Source: Pseudomonas sp. PB101 | GTDB lineage: Bacteria > Pseudomonadota > Gammaproteobacteria > Pseudomonadales > Pseudomonadaceae | Assembly: GCF_009764265.1 (NCBI RefSeq) | Contig: NZ_RWIR01000076.1 | Coordinates: 1-64,000, forward strand | Direction of reading: 5' to 3' | Length of the DNA stretch: 64,000 nucleotides | Shown: positions 33,701-42,750 of the stretch, piece after piece | Position numbering within the stretch: position 1 is the first letter of the stretch | How the letters are laid out: every line of letters begins with the position of its first letter | Made by a program: the position numbers and the translations under genes | Notes under the pieces: model-generated | Databases searched by the model: none | Told to the model about the DNA's origin: nothing | Seen by the model: only the letters and a program-made list of their open reading frames with translations

Positions 33701-35957
33701 TTTCCAGCACGCGCTGGCCGTTGGCATCGATGTCCTTTGCCAGCACGGCGAATTCGCCTTGCAGGCGAAGCATCAGGCGCCAGGGTTCGCTCAGGCATTC
33801 GTGCCGATATTCATGACTGAACGCCGAGGCCGTCGAGGGGCCGAGGAAGGTCTCGCGGATCAGCGTTTCATACTTCCCGGCCAGATCCAGCTCGGTGACC
33901 AGCTTGCGCAGCCAGGACGCATTTATGGTGCTTTTCAGTTTCTGCTGTTGTGCGGCGTCGGCACCGCTGACCTCAACCTTCATGAACGACAGTCGCCACC
34001 ACATTTCCTGATCGATGTTGCTCAGCGTCAGCTCACCGAGGGGCAGTTTGCTGCGCTGTTCGCTGGCGATCAGCATGTTTTGTTGAGGGGTGCCGGGTGC
34101 GGCGCCTTCCATCACGACTTTGCGCCAGATGGTTGAATCCGGAACGTCGAGCAGCACCTCCACTTGCTGGCTGAGGTTGAAGTCTTGGCGCAGCCGGGCG
34201 TCGATAGCCTTGATGGCGAAGGCTTCCCGGGGCGGCAGCTCGCGTTCGAACCACTGGTGAGAGCGTCGCATCGCGGCGATACAGGACTTGAACAGCGTCT
34301 TGAGGCGCTCACGCTGCACGCTGGACAGTTCGCGATGCCATGATGGCAATTGAGCGGCCAGCGCACTGCTGCGGGTTTGTTTGACGATGTGTGCGTACAC
34401 CAAATCCCGGGCGGCCGAATGGGGCACGGTCATGCGGGCGAGGGTCTGTTCGCGCAGTTTTTCCAGTTCGGCCGCACGTTCGCTGGCACGCGACGGCACA
34501 GGATTGGCCGCGATGATCCGGGCCGCCTGTTGTTCACAGCTGTGAAGCTGGGTCTGCAAGGCGTATTCAAACGGCGGGCCATTGAGCGGCAAGACGTGCA
34601 GTGCCAGGGCAGGGTCATTGGCCGGGCGTTTGAACAGTGACTGTTCCAGCTGCTGCCTGGAGGCAAAGCGTTGCAGTCCACCGAAGCGTCCGGGCCAGTA
34701 GAGCAACAGGCTGTCGGTCGAATGCGCCAGCAACGCCGAAGGTTTGGCAAACAGCAGAACGCCGTCCAGTTCTTCGGTTTGCGTGCGGGGTGTATCGCCT
34801 TCGGTGTCCGTTGCCGACAGTTCCAGTCGCGCGACCACCAGGTCGGCTGCCCGGGGCTGATCGGGGGCATCCAGCACGCTGATGAGCCACTGGTGTTCTT
34901 CACTGTTGATCTGATTCAGGCTCAATTGCAATTCGGCTTCGGCGCGCAAGCCGTCCTGGCGTACCTGGTGCAGGGCGGTGTAATGCGGGCCTGGCTGGTG
35001 GCGCAGCTCCAGCCATTTGAGTGCATCGGCTATGTCCAGCAGCGCCGTCGCGGCAGTGTTGCTGGCCTGCTCAGCAGCGCTGAGGGCGTCGAGTTGCTGG
35101 TGCAGGCGTTGTAGGCGGGGATCGTCGGCGGCACCGGTAAAATCATCACCGAGCAACGCCTCCAGTGCCGCCCGTTGTTGTGCCAGTGCACGGTGACGCA
35201 CACCCAAAGGGATATCGGGGCTTAGCTGGCCGAACAGGGCTGCGCTGTCATTTACCTCCACCAGCGGCAGCTCGGGGGGCGCGGCCAGTGCAGCAGCATT
35301 GCCGGGCCGGTCGACGGGGGCCACGGACAAGCGGGATAACAGGCTTTCTGCGCTGGTGTGCAGCACCGTCTTGTCGAGGACGGTGTACTCGAACTTGGCC
35401 GGGGCCGCAGACAGCTGGGGCTGATCGATCAACCAGCGTTCCAGTTCATTGCGGGATTTGAATGTCATCCAGGCGGATGAATGCGAAGGCAGATACAACA
35501 GTTGAGCGACCGGCTGATCGGTATCCTGGGTGATGACCAGCGCCCCTGACAGCAGGTTTGAGAGATCTTTGTCATTCTTGAGAATCAGCTGTTCGACATA
35601 AACAGGGTGTTGTTCGTCCGGGGGCGCCTGTTCCGGGTCGATGATGGTCAGTAACGTTCCGATCTGCCTGGCATCGAGAATTCCCTGGGCGAAGGCCCAT
35701 TGGCTCGACGTCTCGAAATGCTGGCGGTACAGGCGGATGGCTTGTGCCCGGCGCGAACGATCGGTGCCCAGCGCGCGTGCGCTCCACCAATCGCTATCGA
35801 GAGAGGCTTGCGGGCTCTGCGCCATCAGGGTGAGCCACTGTTCGCGGCATTCTTCCCAGCGCGCCGAGGCGCTCAGGCTCAGGCCTTGATCCGGGTTCAC
35901 GGGCAAAGGGAAGGTGAGGCCGAAATCGGCCGCAAGGGGGGTGGTTTCGTCAACCAT
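30747..35957 (-). CDS. Giant DUF6543/dermonecrotic-toxin-like protein
   Basis: This 1736-residue protein has no signal peptide. Its middle contains a double hydrophobic segment around residues 924-980 (KMAVGMLPFIGTAIALYDAW and LLSLIDAAMDILPG). It is followed by a module (GIYRNVYRHADGNFMLSQGRIYRI, DEAGQW) that parallels one in the giant NEL protein (GIYQHQGRRILRLDD, NDQGAW). The C-terminal 550 residues are helical and charged, and I do not recognise a catalytic motif. It lacks leucine-rich repeats and a NEL domain. The family is common in plant- and soil-associated pseudomonads and suspected of toxicity to eukaryotes, unproven for most members. It stands alone, divergent from the hydrolase gene. 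Confidence 0.65.
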   Translation of the reverse strand: MVDETTPLAADFGLTFPLPVNPDQGLSLSASARWEECREQWLTLMAQSPQASLDSDWWSARALGTDRSRRAQAIRLYRQHFETSSQWAFAQGILDARQIGTLLTIIDPEQAPPDEQHPVYVEQLILKNDKDLSNLLSGALVITQDTDQPVAQLLYLPSHSSAWMTFKSRNELERWLIDQPQLSAAPAKFEYTVLDKTVLHTSAESLLSRLSVAPVDRPGNAAALAAPPELPLVEVNDSAALFGQLSPDIPLGVRHRALAQQRAALEALLGDDFTGAADDPRLQRLHQQLDALSAAEQASNTAATALLDIADALKWLELRHQPGPHYTALHQVRQDGLRAEAELQLSLNQINSEEHQWLISVLDAPDQPRAADLVVARLELSATDTEGDTPRTQTEELDGVLLFAKPSALLAHSTDSLLLYWPGRFGGLQRFASRQQLEQSLFKRPANDPALALHVLPLNGPPFEYALQTQLHSCEQQAARIIAANPVPSRASERAAELEKLREQTLARMTVPHSAARDLVYAHIVKQTRSSALAAQLPSWHRELSSVQRERLKTLFKSCIAAMRRSHQWFERELPPREAFAIKAIDARLRQDFNLSQQVEVLLDVPDSTIWRKVVMEGAAPGTPQQNMLIASEQRSKLPLGELTLSNIDQEMWWRLSFMKVEVSGADAAQQQKLKSTINASWLRKLVTELDLAGKYETLIRETFLGPSTASAFSHEYRHECLSEPWRLMLRLQGEFAVLAKDIDANGQRVLEIAIDATSREAFASDGKRIELLPAHLTVGGKDTHAQGPSTLSGVTFIVEHISGLTLLYLPDSPDGVFLRQFDSLEQARMRLFNDCLRNPMVNCLAGRALKGDFAHHVSRINQARVKNFDGLIGVGTPWPASTSLAAHLLNAHMGRLLEAHRATSRSNDALYLEQVALKSGAMFNYLKMAVGMLPFIGTAIALYDAWNSANLAVAAFLRGDVGHGLAEVEAVLLSLIDAAMDILPGTTATPAVARAATRNRQWRALGKSPRALQVSTPRHARLSLERFKGYEYEKPISLAGLQPGTEGIYRNVYRHADGNFMLSQGRIYRIELADNPPRWRLSGTSTRTYKQPIALDEAGQWNTHYRVYGTVIEGGGVGGGAVLGHLAEGLDPLWPAAIRRWLPRWWTDRALRRQLTLTHTADAYTRQLDTLTRSSNITLEHYFGLKLDQRPAFRARTDAACAADIDIAQAHYLNLDELMLYSHGRKRAQIEDIQSRCAWVIVDRSVRRIGLLKERLLEHLDRIEQLVNRSDTTPGTDTVAHLQLMAQRKEARKDFLNDFDQVYVTVEEANRWNRRITNRAQKSKMAHDMAIVNEKFSDANHFYLKTAHTLEIITHYDAVTDLSWTYFHLQLKTARNKLGRALLTQHQLPHVSASVSQRNKVLEDCLTTYAEFRRQLGAWTLGYPQHLDLEHVTVFLDNLDKVEDFARQAIKTRPSVVPKEGRPGQQLFETEDNQLLIGIASTDAVTRQKRFTVEGVGGHTETWLPRSNGKYHLSEPTGSVQPELPTDVGPLLAEARKRLEAANAYTRKVEGYARQNMLPVDLEHMMGSEATELTMRARAIERLSPTDAVALQLRNRAKEMLRTGRTLRIEQSLNSKTPTEGYLDYLREQQVVDIRKEGSLRDLGKRADGRRDFLQEYEVRDLRSEPAQTLWYAHFHYTSVKPQFSDFVKGHLKLPSQRNLGLQWQKDVAAGGGTVEAIWRGDIGKPLGNKHFSTL

Positions 35958-36164
35958 GACGATGAGTCTCCAGAGAGCCGGGCTGGGCCGGCGGTACGGG
36001 CATTAGGCCGCGGTCGACTGGAGGTCGGGTGGTACATAGTTATTGTGAGGGCGGGATGACCGCTCGGCACTCTTCATCAAACTGTCATGGAACTGTGGCA
36101 GCGCGCTTGAACAAACTTCATCAGACTCGCGCTCTACTGGGGTTCTGCGTTTTGGTGTTTTTTC

Positions 36165-37199
36165 ATGGGTGCTGCATTCTTTTCACGAATCGTATTTCTG
36201 GCCGCGCTGTTGTTCGGCCTGCCTTCCCTGGCGGCTTCGCGTTGTGATGTCAATGTTCCGACCGAACGGGTGGATCTGGCCCAGGTAAGCTTGGCGTACC
36301 AGAGCATCGGTCGTGCGTCGGACCCGGCCTTGCTGCTGGTGATGGGCCTGGGCGGGCAGTTGATTCACTGGCCGGACGAGGTGGTGGTCGCTCTGTGCCA
36401 GCAGGGTTTCCGGGTGATCCGCTATGACAATCGCGATGTCGGCCTGTCGACCTGGCGGCAAGCTCCGGCCGAAGCCAACCTGACCTTCGAAGTGCTGCGC
36501 TACAAACTCGGCTTGCCGGTGTCGGCGCCATACTCGCTGACCGACATGGCTGACGATGGCCTGGGCCTGATGGACGCCTTGCACATCGATCAATTCCACG
36601 TGCTGGGCGCCAGCATGGGCGGGATGATCGCCCAGCACATGGCGGCCATGGCACCGCAGCGGGTCGAGAGCCTGACCCTGATCATGACCAGCTCCGGCGC
36701 CGAAGGCTTGCCGGCGCCGAGTGCGGCGCTGGTGCAACTACTGGCGCGGCGTGGTGCACCGAACCGCGAGGTGGCCCTGGAACAACAGGCCGACCTGCTG
36801 GCGGCGCTGGGCAGTCCGATGGTCACCGACGATCGCCAGGCGCTGCTGCATCAGGCGGCGCAGTCCTATGACCGGGCGTTCAATCCCGAAGGCGTGAAGC
36901 GCCAGATCATGGCCATTCTCGCCGAGCCGAGTCGGGTGGCGCTGCTCAATCAGTTGCGGGTGCCGGCGCTGGTGGTGCATGGCACGGCCGACCCGCTGCT
37001 GCCGGTGATGCACGGGGTGCATCTGGCGGCGCATCTGCGCGGCAGTCAGTTGATCCTGATTCCGGGCCTGGCCCATCGCTTCCAGGAGGCGTTCAAGGCG
37101 CCGTTGCTGGCGGCGGTATTGCCGTACTTGCGCGAGCACCGTGAGGACACTTCGCACTGGGCACAGATCGAGCCTGTGGCCGATCACAATCTCCTCTGA
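36165..37199 (+). CDS. Alpha/beta hydrolase, probably exported
   Basis: The 344-residue product begins with a hydrophobic stretch (FFSRIVFLAALLFGLPSLAA) that fits a signal peptide. The hydrolase fold follows with LGASMGGMIAQH (nucleophile Ser), HGTADPLLPV (Asp) and GLAHRFQE (His), the catalytic triad. Substrate is unknown; esterase or lactonase activity is possible. No strong ribosome-binding site precedes 36165. It converges with the aau genes, 14 bases from the aauR stop. Confidence 0.75.
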   Translation: MGAAFFSRIVFLAALLFGLPSLAASRCDVNVPTERVDLAQVSLAYQSIGRASDPALLLVMGLGGQLIHWPDEVVVALCQQGFRVIRYDNRDVGLSTWRQAPAEANLTFEVLRYKLGLPVSAPYSLTDMADDGLGLMDALHIDQFHVLGASMGGMIAQHMAAMAPQRVESLTLIMTSSGAEGLPAPSAALVQLLARRGAPNREVALEQQADLLAALGSPMVTDDRQALLHQAAQSYDRAFNPEGVKRQIMAILAEPSRVALLNQLRVPALVVHGTADPLLPVMHGVHLAAHLRGSQLILIPGLAHRFQEAFKAPLLAAVLPYLREHREDTSHWAQIEPVADHNLL

Positions 37200-37213
37200 T
37201 CCCCGGTCACCTG

Positions 37214-38542
37214 TTAATGGCTCAGGCCGTACTTTTTCACTTTGTCGAACAACGTGGTCTTGGCCATGCCCAGTTCCTGGCTGGCCTGGGTCAGGTTGCC
37301 GCCGCTGCGTAGCAAGGCATCGCTGAGCAGGTTGCGCTCGAACGCTTCCACCGCTTCGGCAAAGGCCAGGCCCTGGTTGCTGCTGCCGGCACCGGTTTTC
37401 TTGAACGCAGGCAGGCCGAGGGCAAAGCGCTCGGCGACGTTGCGCAGTTCACGCACGTTGCCCGGCCAGTCGTGGCTCATCAGGTTCGATACGGTCTGGT
37501 TGTCCAGCTCCGGCGCGATGCGGTCGAAGCGCAGGGATGACTGCTGCAAGAAGTGTTCGAACAGTTGCAGGATGTCTTCGCGGCGCTCGCGCAGGGGTGG
37601 CAGTTCCAGGGTCACCACGTTGAGGCGGTAGTACAGGTCGCTGCGGAATTCTCCGGCCTTGCTCGACTCGACGAGGTCGGATTTGGTCGCTGCGATGACG
37701 CGGCAATCCACCGCCACGCTCTGGTTCGAACCGAGGCGTTCGAGGGTGCGTTCCTGCAATACCCGCAGCAGTTTGATCTGCAAGGGCAGGGGCATGCTTT
37801 CCACTTCGTCGAGGAACAGCGTGCCGCCGTCGGCGTGTTCGATCTTGCCGATCCGGCGTTTGCCCGCACCCGTAAAGGCGTTGGCCTCGTGACCGAAGAT
37901 TTCGCTTTCGAAGAGGTTTTCCGGCAGACCGCCGCAGTTCAGGGCGACGAACTGCTTGGTGTGCCGCCGACTGAAATCATGCAGGCAGCGCGCAACCAGT
38001 TCCTTGCCGGTGCCGGTCTCACCTTCGATCAATACGTTGGCCGAGGTGTCGGCGACGTTGGCGATCAGTTCCCGCAGGTTTTGCATGGCTGGCGAGCGGC
38101 CGATGATCCGCCCTTCGAGGGAGTCGCGCTCGGCCAGTTGCCGGCGCAGCGACGACACCTCCCGCGCCAGGCTGCGTTGCTCCAGCGCGCGGCGGGCCAC
38201 GTCCACCAAACGCTCCGGGGAGAAAGGTTTTTCCATGAAGTCGTAGGCGCCTTTCTGCATCGCGCCAACGGCCATGGAGATGTCGCCGTGCCCGGTGATC
38301 AGCACCACCGGCAGGCTGCGGTCGCGGGCCTTGAGGCGGGTCAGCAATTCCAGGCCATCGATGCCCGGCAGGCGAATGTCGCTGACGACGATGCCGGCGA
38401 AGTCGTCGCCGACCCGCTCCAGGGCTTCTTCGGCGCTGCCCACGCCAATGCACGGAATGTCTTCCAGGGTCAGCGCCTGTTGGCAGCCGAGCAGCACATG
38501 AGGGTCGTCTTCGACGATCAGTACACTAAGGTCGTTGTTCAT
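37214..38542 (-). CDS. aauR: AauR: sigma-54-dependent response regulator for acidic amino acids
   Basis: The 442-residue protein has a receiver domain with phosphoacceptor Asp55 (VVSDIRLPG), an AAA+ domain with Walker A GETGTGKE, and a Fis-type DNA-binding C terminus (GGNLTQASQELGMAKTTL). The loop that contacts sigma-54 reads ANAFTGA instead of GAFTGA. It lies directly after aauS (ATGA overlap) and by the aat transporter, the arrangement known from P. putida, where AauRS activates uptake of glutamate and aspartate. ATG 38542 is set by that overlap. Two sites matching the AauR motif occur upstream of aatJ in this window. Confidence 0.93.
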   Translation of the reverse strand: MNNDLSVLIVEDDPHVLLGCQQALTLEDIPCIGVGSAEEALERVGDDFAGIVVSDIRLPGIDGLELLTRLKARDRSLPVVLITGHGDISMAVGAMQKGAYDFMEKPFSPERLVDVARRALEQRSLAREVSSLRRQLAERDSLEGRIIGRSPAMQNLRELIANVADTSANVLIEGETGTGKELVARCLHDFSRRHTKQFVALNCGGLPENLFESEIFGHEANAFTGAGKRRIGKIEHADGGTLFLDEVESMPLPLQIKLLRVLQERTLERLGSNQSVAVDCRVIAATKSDLVESSKAGEFRSDLYYRLNVVTLELPPLRERREDILQLFEHFLQQSSLRFDRIAPELDNQTVSNLMSHDWPGNVRELRNVAERFALGLPAFKKTGAGSSNQGLAFAEAVEAFERNLLSDALLRSGGNLTQASQELGMAKTTLFDKVKKYGLSH

Positions 38543-40437
38543 ATTGGCTCGGCGGGAGTGGGGCTTACCAACGGTAAACTGAGGACGAATGCGGTACCAC
38601 CGCTGGCCGGGTGCTCGACACCCAGGTGACCGCCGGTGGCGGCGGCCAGGCTGGCGGAAAGGGTCAGGCCAAGGCCCAGGCCCTGTTCGCCGGGTTTGGT
38701 GGTGAAGAAGGGTTCGAACAGGTGCTTGCGGGCTTCGGCGTCGATGCCGTGGCCATTGTCGCGCACCCGCAGGCGGTATTTGCCATCGAACGCTTCGCCT
38801 TCGAGCCACAGTTCGGGTAGCGGCTGCGCTTGCATGGCGTCGAGGGCGTTGCCGATCAGGTTGACCAGGATCTGCTCCAGGCGGGTCTGGTCGATCTGCA
38901 CCTGCACAGCGTCGAAATGGCGGTGCAGCTGCGTGTTTTTCATTCGTCCATCGAGCAACTGCAACGCCGCGTCCACGCCTTTGCCGAGGCAGGCCTGGCC
39001 CTTGTCGTCACCGCGCCGGGCGAACGAGCGCAGGCTGGCGGTGATCCGGCCCATGCGGTCGATCAGTTCGTTGATGGTCTTGAGGTTGGTGCTGGCGACG
39101 TCGAGCTGGCCGCGTTCGAGGAAGCGCACGGTATTGCCGGACAAGGTGCGCAGCGCCGCCAGCGGCTGGTTCAGTTCGTGGGCGATGCTGGTGGACATCT
39201 GGCCGATGGCCGCGAGTTTTCCGGCCTGTACCAGTTCATCCTGGGCACGGCGCAAGGTCTCTTCGGCGTGCCGGCGTTCGCGGATCTGGCCCTTGAGCCG
39301 TTCGTTGCTGGCGCGCAGGTCGGTGGTGCGTTCGGTAATCCGACGCTCCAGCTGATTGTTGGCTTCCTGCAAGGCTTCCCGGGCCGCGAGACGGGTGGCG
39401 ATCACCTTGCGCCGCTCGTTCCAGGCGATCAGCAGAAAGGCGCAGAGGGCAAAGGCCACCGCCACCAGAATCCCCTGGTTGATCGCTTCGCGGCGCAAGT
39501 CCTGGAGCGGCGTGAGCAGGGTGAAGTTCCACGGCGTATCGCTCAAGGGCCGGGTTTGCGACAGGTAGCTGATGTTTTCATCGTCGGCCACCAGCTCGCT
39601 GTTGGCCGGGAAGGTGAGTTTTTCCACGCCTTCGGACAGGGTTTCCCGGGCCAGCGGTTGCAGTTCGTTGAGCGGAAACCAGTAGTACTGCAGGCTGCGG
39701 GCGAGTTTTTCCTTGGTTTCTTCGCTAAGCGGCAGCACCGATTTCAAACGCCGGGCCGGATCGCTGGACAGAATGATGATGCCGTTTTCGTCGCTGACGA
39801 AGGCTTCCAGGCGTGCCCGTTGCCAGCGTTCTTCCATGGCTTCGAGGCGGACCTTGACCACCGCGACGCCGATGATCTTGCCGTGTTCTTCCAGGCCATG
39901 GGCCAGGTAGTAACCGGGTTCGCCGTTGGTACTGCCGATGCCATAGAAACGCCCGGGCTGACCGCGCACGGCGTTCTGGAAATAGGCGCGAAAGGACAGG
40001 TCTTCACCCAGGTAACTGTCGACATCGCGCCAGTTGCTGGTGGCCATGACGCGGCCGGTGGTGTCCATCACGTAGATGGCCCGACTGCGGCTGCGCCGGT
40101 TCAGGCCTTCGAGGTAATCGTTGACCGCTTGCCGGTGTTCCGGGGTCGGGTCGGCCAGCAGCTGCGAAACACTGGTTTCGAGTTCCAGCAGGCTGGGCAG
40201 GTAGGTGTATTTGCTGATTTCGCTTTCGACGGCGCGGGCGTGCAGTTCCAGCTGGCGCTGGCCGTTCTCGCCGAGGCTGCGGATGCCGTAGTGCTCACTG
40301 ATCCAGAAGCCGATATAACCCAGGCCGATCATCATGGCGATGATCAGCGGCGGCAGGAACAAATGACGAACCAGGCGGGGTTTCACGGCGAGTGATGGCG
40401 ACGTTGCGCGATAAAGATTGGGGTCGCATTTCATCAC
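38539..40437 (-). CDS. aauS: AauS: membrane sensor histidine kinase for acidic amino acids
   Basis: This 632-residue kinase has two membrane helices (about 26-48 and 320-340) around a periplasmic Cache-type sensor domain. A coiled-coil linker (EALQEANNQLERRI), a phosphoacceptor H-box AHELNQPLAALRT with His420, and a catalytic domain with NLIGNALDAM, DNGHGID and EQGLGLGLTL follow. Family and neighbourhood indicate sensing of glutamate/aspartate and phosphorylation of AauR. The start codon is preceded by a second possible Met one codon later. The REPIN at 40484 separates it from aatP. Confidence 0.93.
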   Translation of the reverse strand: MMKCDPNLYRATSPSLAVKPRLVRHLFLPPLIIAMMIGLGYIGFWISEHYGIRSLGENGQRQLELHARAVESEISKYTYLPSLLELETSVSQLLADPTPEHRQAVNDYLEGLNRRSRSRAIYVMDTTGRVMATSNWRDVDSYLGEDLSFRAYFQNAVRGQPGRFYGIGSTNGEPGYYLAHGLEEHGKIIGVAVVKVRLEAMEERWQRARLEAFVSDENGIIILSSDPARRLKSVLPLSEETKEKLARSLQYYWFPLNELQPLARETLSEGVEKLTFPANSELVADDENISYLSQTRPLSDTPWNFTLLTPLQDLRREAINQGILVAVAFALCAFLLIAWNERRKVIATRLAAREALQEANNQLERRITERTTDLRASNERLKGQIRERRHAEETLRRAQDELVQAGKLAAIGQMSTSIAHELNQPLAALRTLSGNTVRFLERGQLDVASTNLKTINELIDRMGRITASLRSFARRGDDKGQACLGKGVDAALQLLDGRMKNTQLHRHFDAVQVQIDQTRLEQILVNLIGNALDAMQAQPLPELWLEGEAFDGKYRLRVRDNGHGIDAEARKHLFEPFFTTKPGEQGLGLGLTLSASLAAATGGHLGVEHPASGGTAFVLSLPLVSPTPAEPI

Positions 40438-40483
40438 AGATGCCTTGGGTCAACCACAACACAAATCTGCAAGCCACCGCCGC

Positions 40484-40581
40484 CCCCTGTGGGAGCGAGC
40501 TTGCTCGCGATGACTTCATCACAGTCAACATTGATGTTGAATGTCAGTCCGCTATCGCGAGCAAGCTCGCTCCCACAGGGG
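40484..40581. repeat. REPIN (GAGCGAGCTTGCTCGC class)
   Basis: CCCCTGTGGGAGCGAGCTTGCT and an inverted copy ending GCTCGCTCCCACAGGGG enclose about 50 bases, between aatP and aauS. It may insulate the transporter operon from the sensor genes. Confidence 0.9.
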
Positions 40582-40601
40582 ATTGGTGAGGCTTCGAGCT
40601 C

Positions 40602-41336
40602 TTAGTGCTGCAGAATCTTGTTGAGGAAGTGCTGTGTACGCTCGGCACGGTGGCTGATGTCGCCGAAGAACTCTTCTTTCTTGCAGTCTTCGATGATCTT
40701 GCCCTGGTCCATGAAGATCACGCGGTCGGCCACTTTACGGGCGAAGCCCATTTCGTGGGTCACGCACATCATGGTCATGCCTTCGTGGGCCAGTTGCACC
40801 ATCACGTCGAGCACTTCGTTGACCATTTCCGGGTCGAGCGCCGAGGTCGGTTCATCGAACAGCATGACGATGGGGTCCATCGCCAGCGCACGGGCAATCG
40901 CCACACGCTGCTGCTGACCACCGGACAGTTGGCCCGGGTGCTTGTGCGCATGAGCCGACAGGCCTACACGCTCGAGCAGTTGCAGGCCTTTCTTGGTCGC
41001 CTCTTCCTTGCTGCGACCCAACACCTTGATCTGCGCGATGGTCAGGTTTTCGGTGATGGTCAGGTGCGGGAACAGCTCGAAGTGCTGGAACACCATGCCC
41101 ACGCGCGAACGCAGTTTCGGCAGGTTGGTCTTCGGGTCGGCGATGGAGGTGCCGTCGACCACGATGTCGCCTTTCTGGAACGGTTCCAGCGCGTTGACGC
41201 ACTTGATCAGGGTCGATTTGCCGGAACCGGATGGCCCGCACACCACGATCACTTCGCCTTTTTTGACCTCGGTGCTGCAATCAGTCAGTACCTGGAAGTC
41301 CCCATACCACTTGTTGATGCTTTTGATAGAGATCAT
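40602..41336 (-). CDS. aatP: AatP: ATPase of the acidic amino-acid ABC transporter
   Basis: The 244-residue product is a polar-amino-acid ABC ATPase with Walker A GPSGSGKST, signature LSGGQQQR, Walker B VMLFDEPTSALDPE and the switch His in CVTHEMG. It drives uptake through AatQ and AatM of glutamate, glutamine, aspartate or asparagine, as known for the P. putida and P. aeruginosa orthologues. Its start overlaps the aatM stop by four bases. Confidence 0.93.
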   Translation of the reverse strand: MISIKSINKWYGDFQVLTDCSTEVKKGEVIVVCGPSGSGKSTLIKCVNALEPFQKGDIVVDGTSIADPKTNLPKLRSRVGMVFQHFELFPHLTITENLTIAQIKVLGRSKEEATKKGLQLLERVGLSAHAHKHPGQLSGGQQQRVAIARALAMDPIVMLFDEPTSALDPEMVNEVLDVMVQLAHEGMTMMCVTHEMGFARKVADRVIFMDQGKIIEDCKKEEFFGDISHRAERTQHFLNKILQH

Positions 41337-42007
41337 ACGGCGAACCTTTTTTGCAGACGCTTGACCAGCTGCGAGGCGGCAAAGCTGATGATGAAGTACA
41401 CGAGACCCGCGAAAATCAGGAACTCATTGGAGCGGCCAATGATGTCGCCACTGGCGCGCGAAGCATTGAGGAAGTCCACCAGGCCGACCGCGTAGACCAG
41501 CGAGGTGTCCTGAAACAGGATGATGCTCTGCTGCAGCAGCAGCGGTGTCATCTTGCGGAACGCTTGCGGCAGGATGATCAGGCGCATCATCTGGCCGTAG
41601 CTCATGCCAAGGGCCTGGGCGGCGCCCATTTGACCTTTTGGAATCGACTGCACACCGGCGCGGACGATTTCGCAGAAGTACGCCGCTTCGAACATCATGA
41701 AGGCCACGATGCACGAGGCGAACGCGCCGATCGGGGTGTCTTCGCCGGTGATCCAGCGCAGCACGAACGGCACCGCCAGGTAGAACCAGGTGATCACCAG
41801 CAGCAACGGGATCGAACGGAAGTAGTTGACGTAGGCGCCGGCCAGGTTCGACAGCAGTTTGTTGTGCGACAGACGGCACAGCGCCAGGAGGGTGCCGAGA
41901 ATGATCCCGCCGACCACGCCCATGGCCATCAGCTTGAGGGTCATGACCATGCCGTTCCACAGGCCTGGCAGGGACGGGATGATGCCCGAGAAGTCGAATT
42001 CCATCAT
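41333..42007 (-). CDS. aatM: AatM: permease subunit of the acidic amino-acid transporter
   Basis: The 224-residue permease has about five helices and the EAA loop region YFCEIVRAGVQSIPKGQMGAAQALGMS, the site where AatP docks. It belongs to the His/Glu/Gln permease family. It overlaps both neighbours by four bases (aatQ upstream, aatP downstream), so the three are tightly coupled. Together with AatQ it forms the membrane channel. Confidence 0.92.
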   Translation of the reverse strand: MMEFDFSGIIPSLPGLWNGMVMTLKLMAMGVVGGIILGTLLALCRLSHNKLLSNLAGAYVNYFRSIPLLLVITWFYLAVPFVLRWITGEDTPIGAFASCIVAFMMFEAAYFCEIVRAGVQSIPKGQMGAAQALGMSYGQMMRLIILPQAFRKMTPLLLQQSIILFQDTSLVYAVGLVDFLNASRASGDIIGRSNEFLIFAGLVYFIISFAASQLVKRLQKRFAV

Positions 42008-42750
42008 TTACCCCCTACGGAGATCAGGCCCGGTACGGCGACTTTCTTCTCGACCAGGCGCATCAGCAACATCAGGCTCATGTTCAGGGTGAAGTAGATC
42101 AGCGTGGCCAGGGTAAAGGCTTCGAACAGGTTGGCGGAGAACTCGGCGGTCTGTTTGGTCTGCGCGAGCAATTCCATCAAGCCGATCAGCGAGGCCACGG
42201 AAGTATTCTTGAACACGTTCAAGAATTCCGAGGTAAGCGGCGGAATGATGATCCGGTAGGCTTGGGGCAGCAGCACGTTCCAGTAGATCTGCGGCAGCTT
42301 GAAACCCATGGCGCGGGCCGCGGATTCCTGGCCTTTTGGCAGGGCCTGGATACCGGTGCGTACCTGTTCGCAAACGCGGGCGGTGGTGAACAGGCCCAGG
42401 CACACGACGACGCTGAGGAACGCCGAGGTGGTCGGGTTCAGGTCCTGCTTGTACCACTCTTGCAGGTCCGCCGGCAGCAGGTCGGGTACCAGGAAGTACC
42501 AGATGAACAGCTGAACCAGCAGCGGCACGTTACGGAAGAGTTCGACGTAGCAGGTGGCGATGCCCGATACGATGCGGTTCGGCACGGTACGCATGACGCC
42601 CAGGATCGAGCCCAGTGTCAGGGCGATGATCCAGGCCGCGATGGCGATGGCGATGGTCCAGCCCAGACCGGTCACGTACCAGTCGAGATAGGTCTCGCTG
42701 CCCACGCCGGTGGACTTGAAGAACACGCCCCAGTCCCAGTTGTAATTCAT
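42004..42750 (-). CDS. aatQ: AatQ: permease subunit of the acidic amino-acid transporter
   Basis: This 248-residue permease has about five helices and the conserved docking loop VCEQVRTGIQALPKGQESAARAMGFK. It is the partner of AatM. It starts 193 bases after the aatJ stop, beyond a strong hairpin that probably sets its level below that of the binding protein. The stop overlaps aatM by four bases. Confidence 0.92.
   Translation of the reverse strand: MNYNWDWGVFFKSTGVGSETYLDWYVTGLGWTIAIAIAAWIIALTLGSILGVMRTVPNRIVSGIATCYVELFRNVPLLVQLFIWYFLVPDLLPADLQEWYKQDLNPTTSAFLSVVVCLGLFTTARVCEQVRTGIQALPKGQESAARAMGFKLPQIYWNVLLPQAYRIIIPPLTSEFLNVFKNTSVASLIGLMELLAQTKQTAEFSANLFEAFTLATLIYFTLNMSLMLLMRLVEKKVAVPGLISVGGK

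Noticed and set aside
31797..34136. Open frame (779 codons) antisense to the giant toxin-like gene
   Set aside because: No ribosome-binding site or domain; composition mirrors the minus-strand gene.
38543..38809. N-terminal extension of the aauR frame
   Set aside because: It overlaps the catalytic domain of aauS and is Arg/Pro-rich; the ATG at 38542 gives the receiver domain start and the ATGA overlap.
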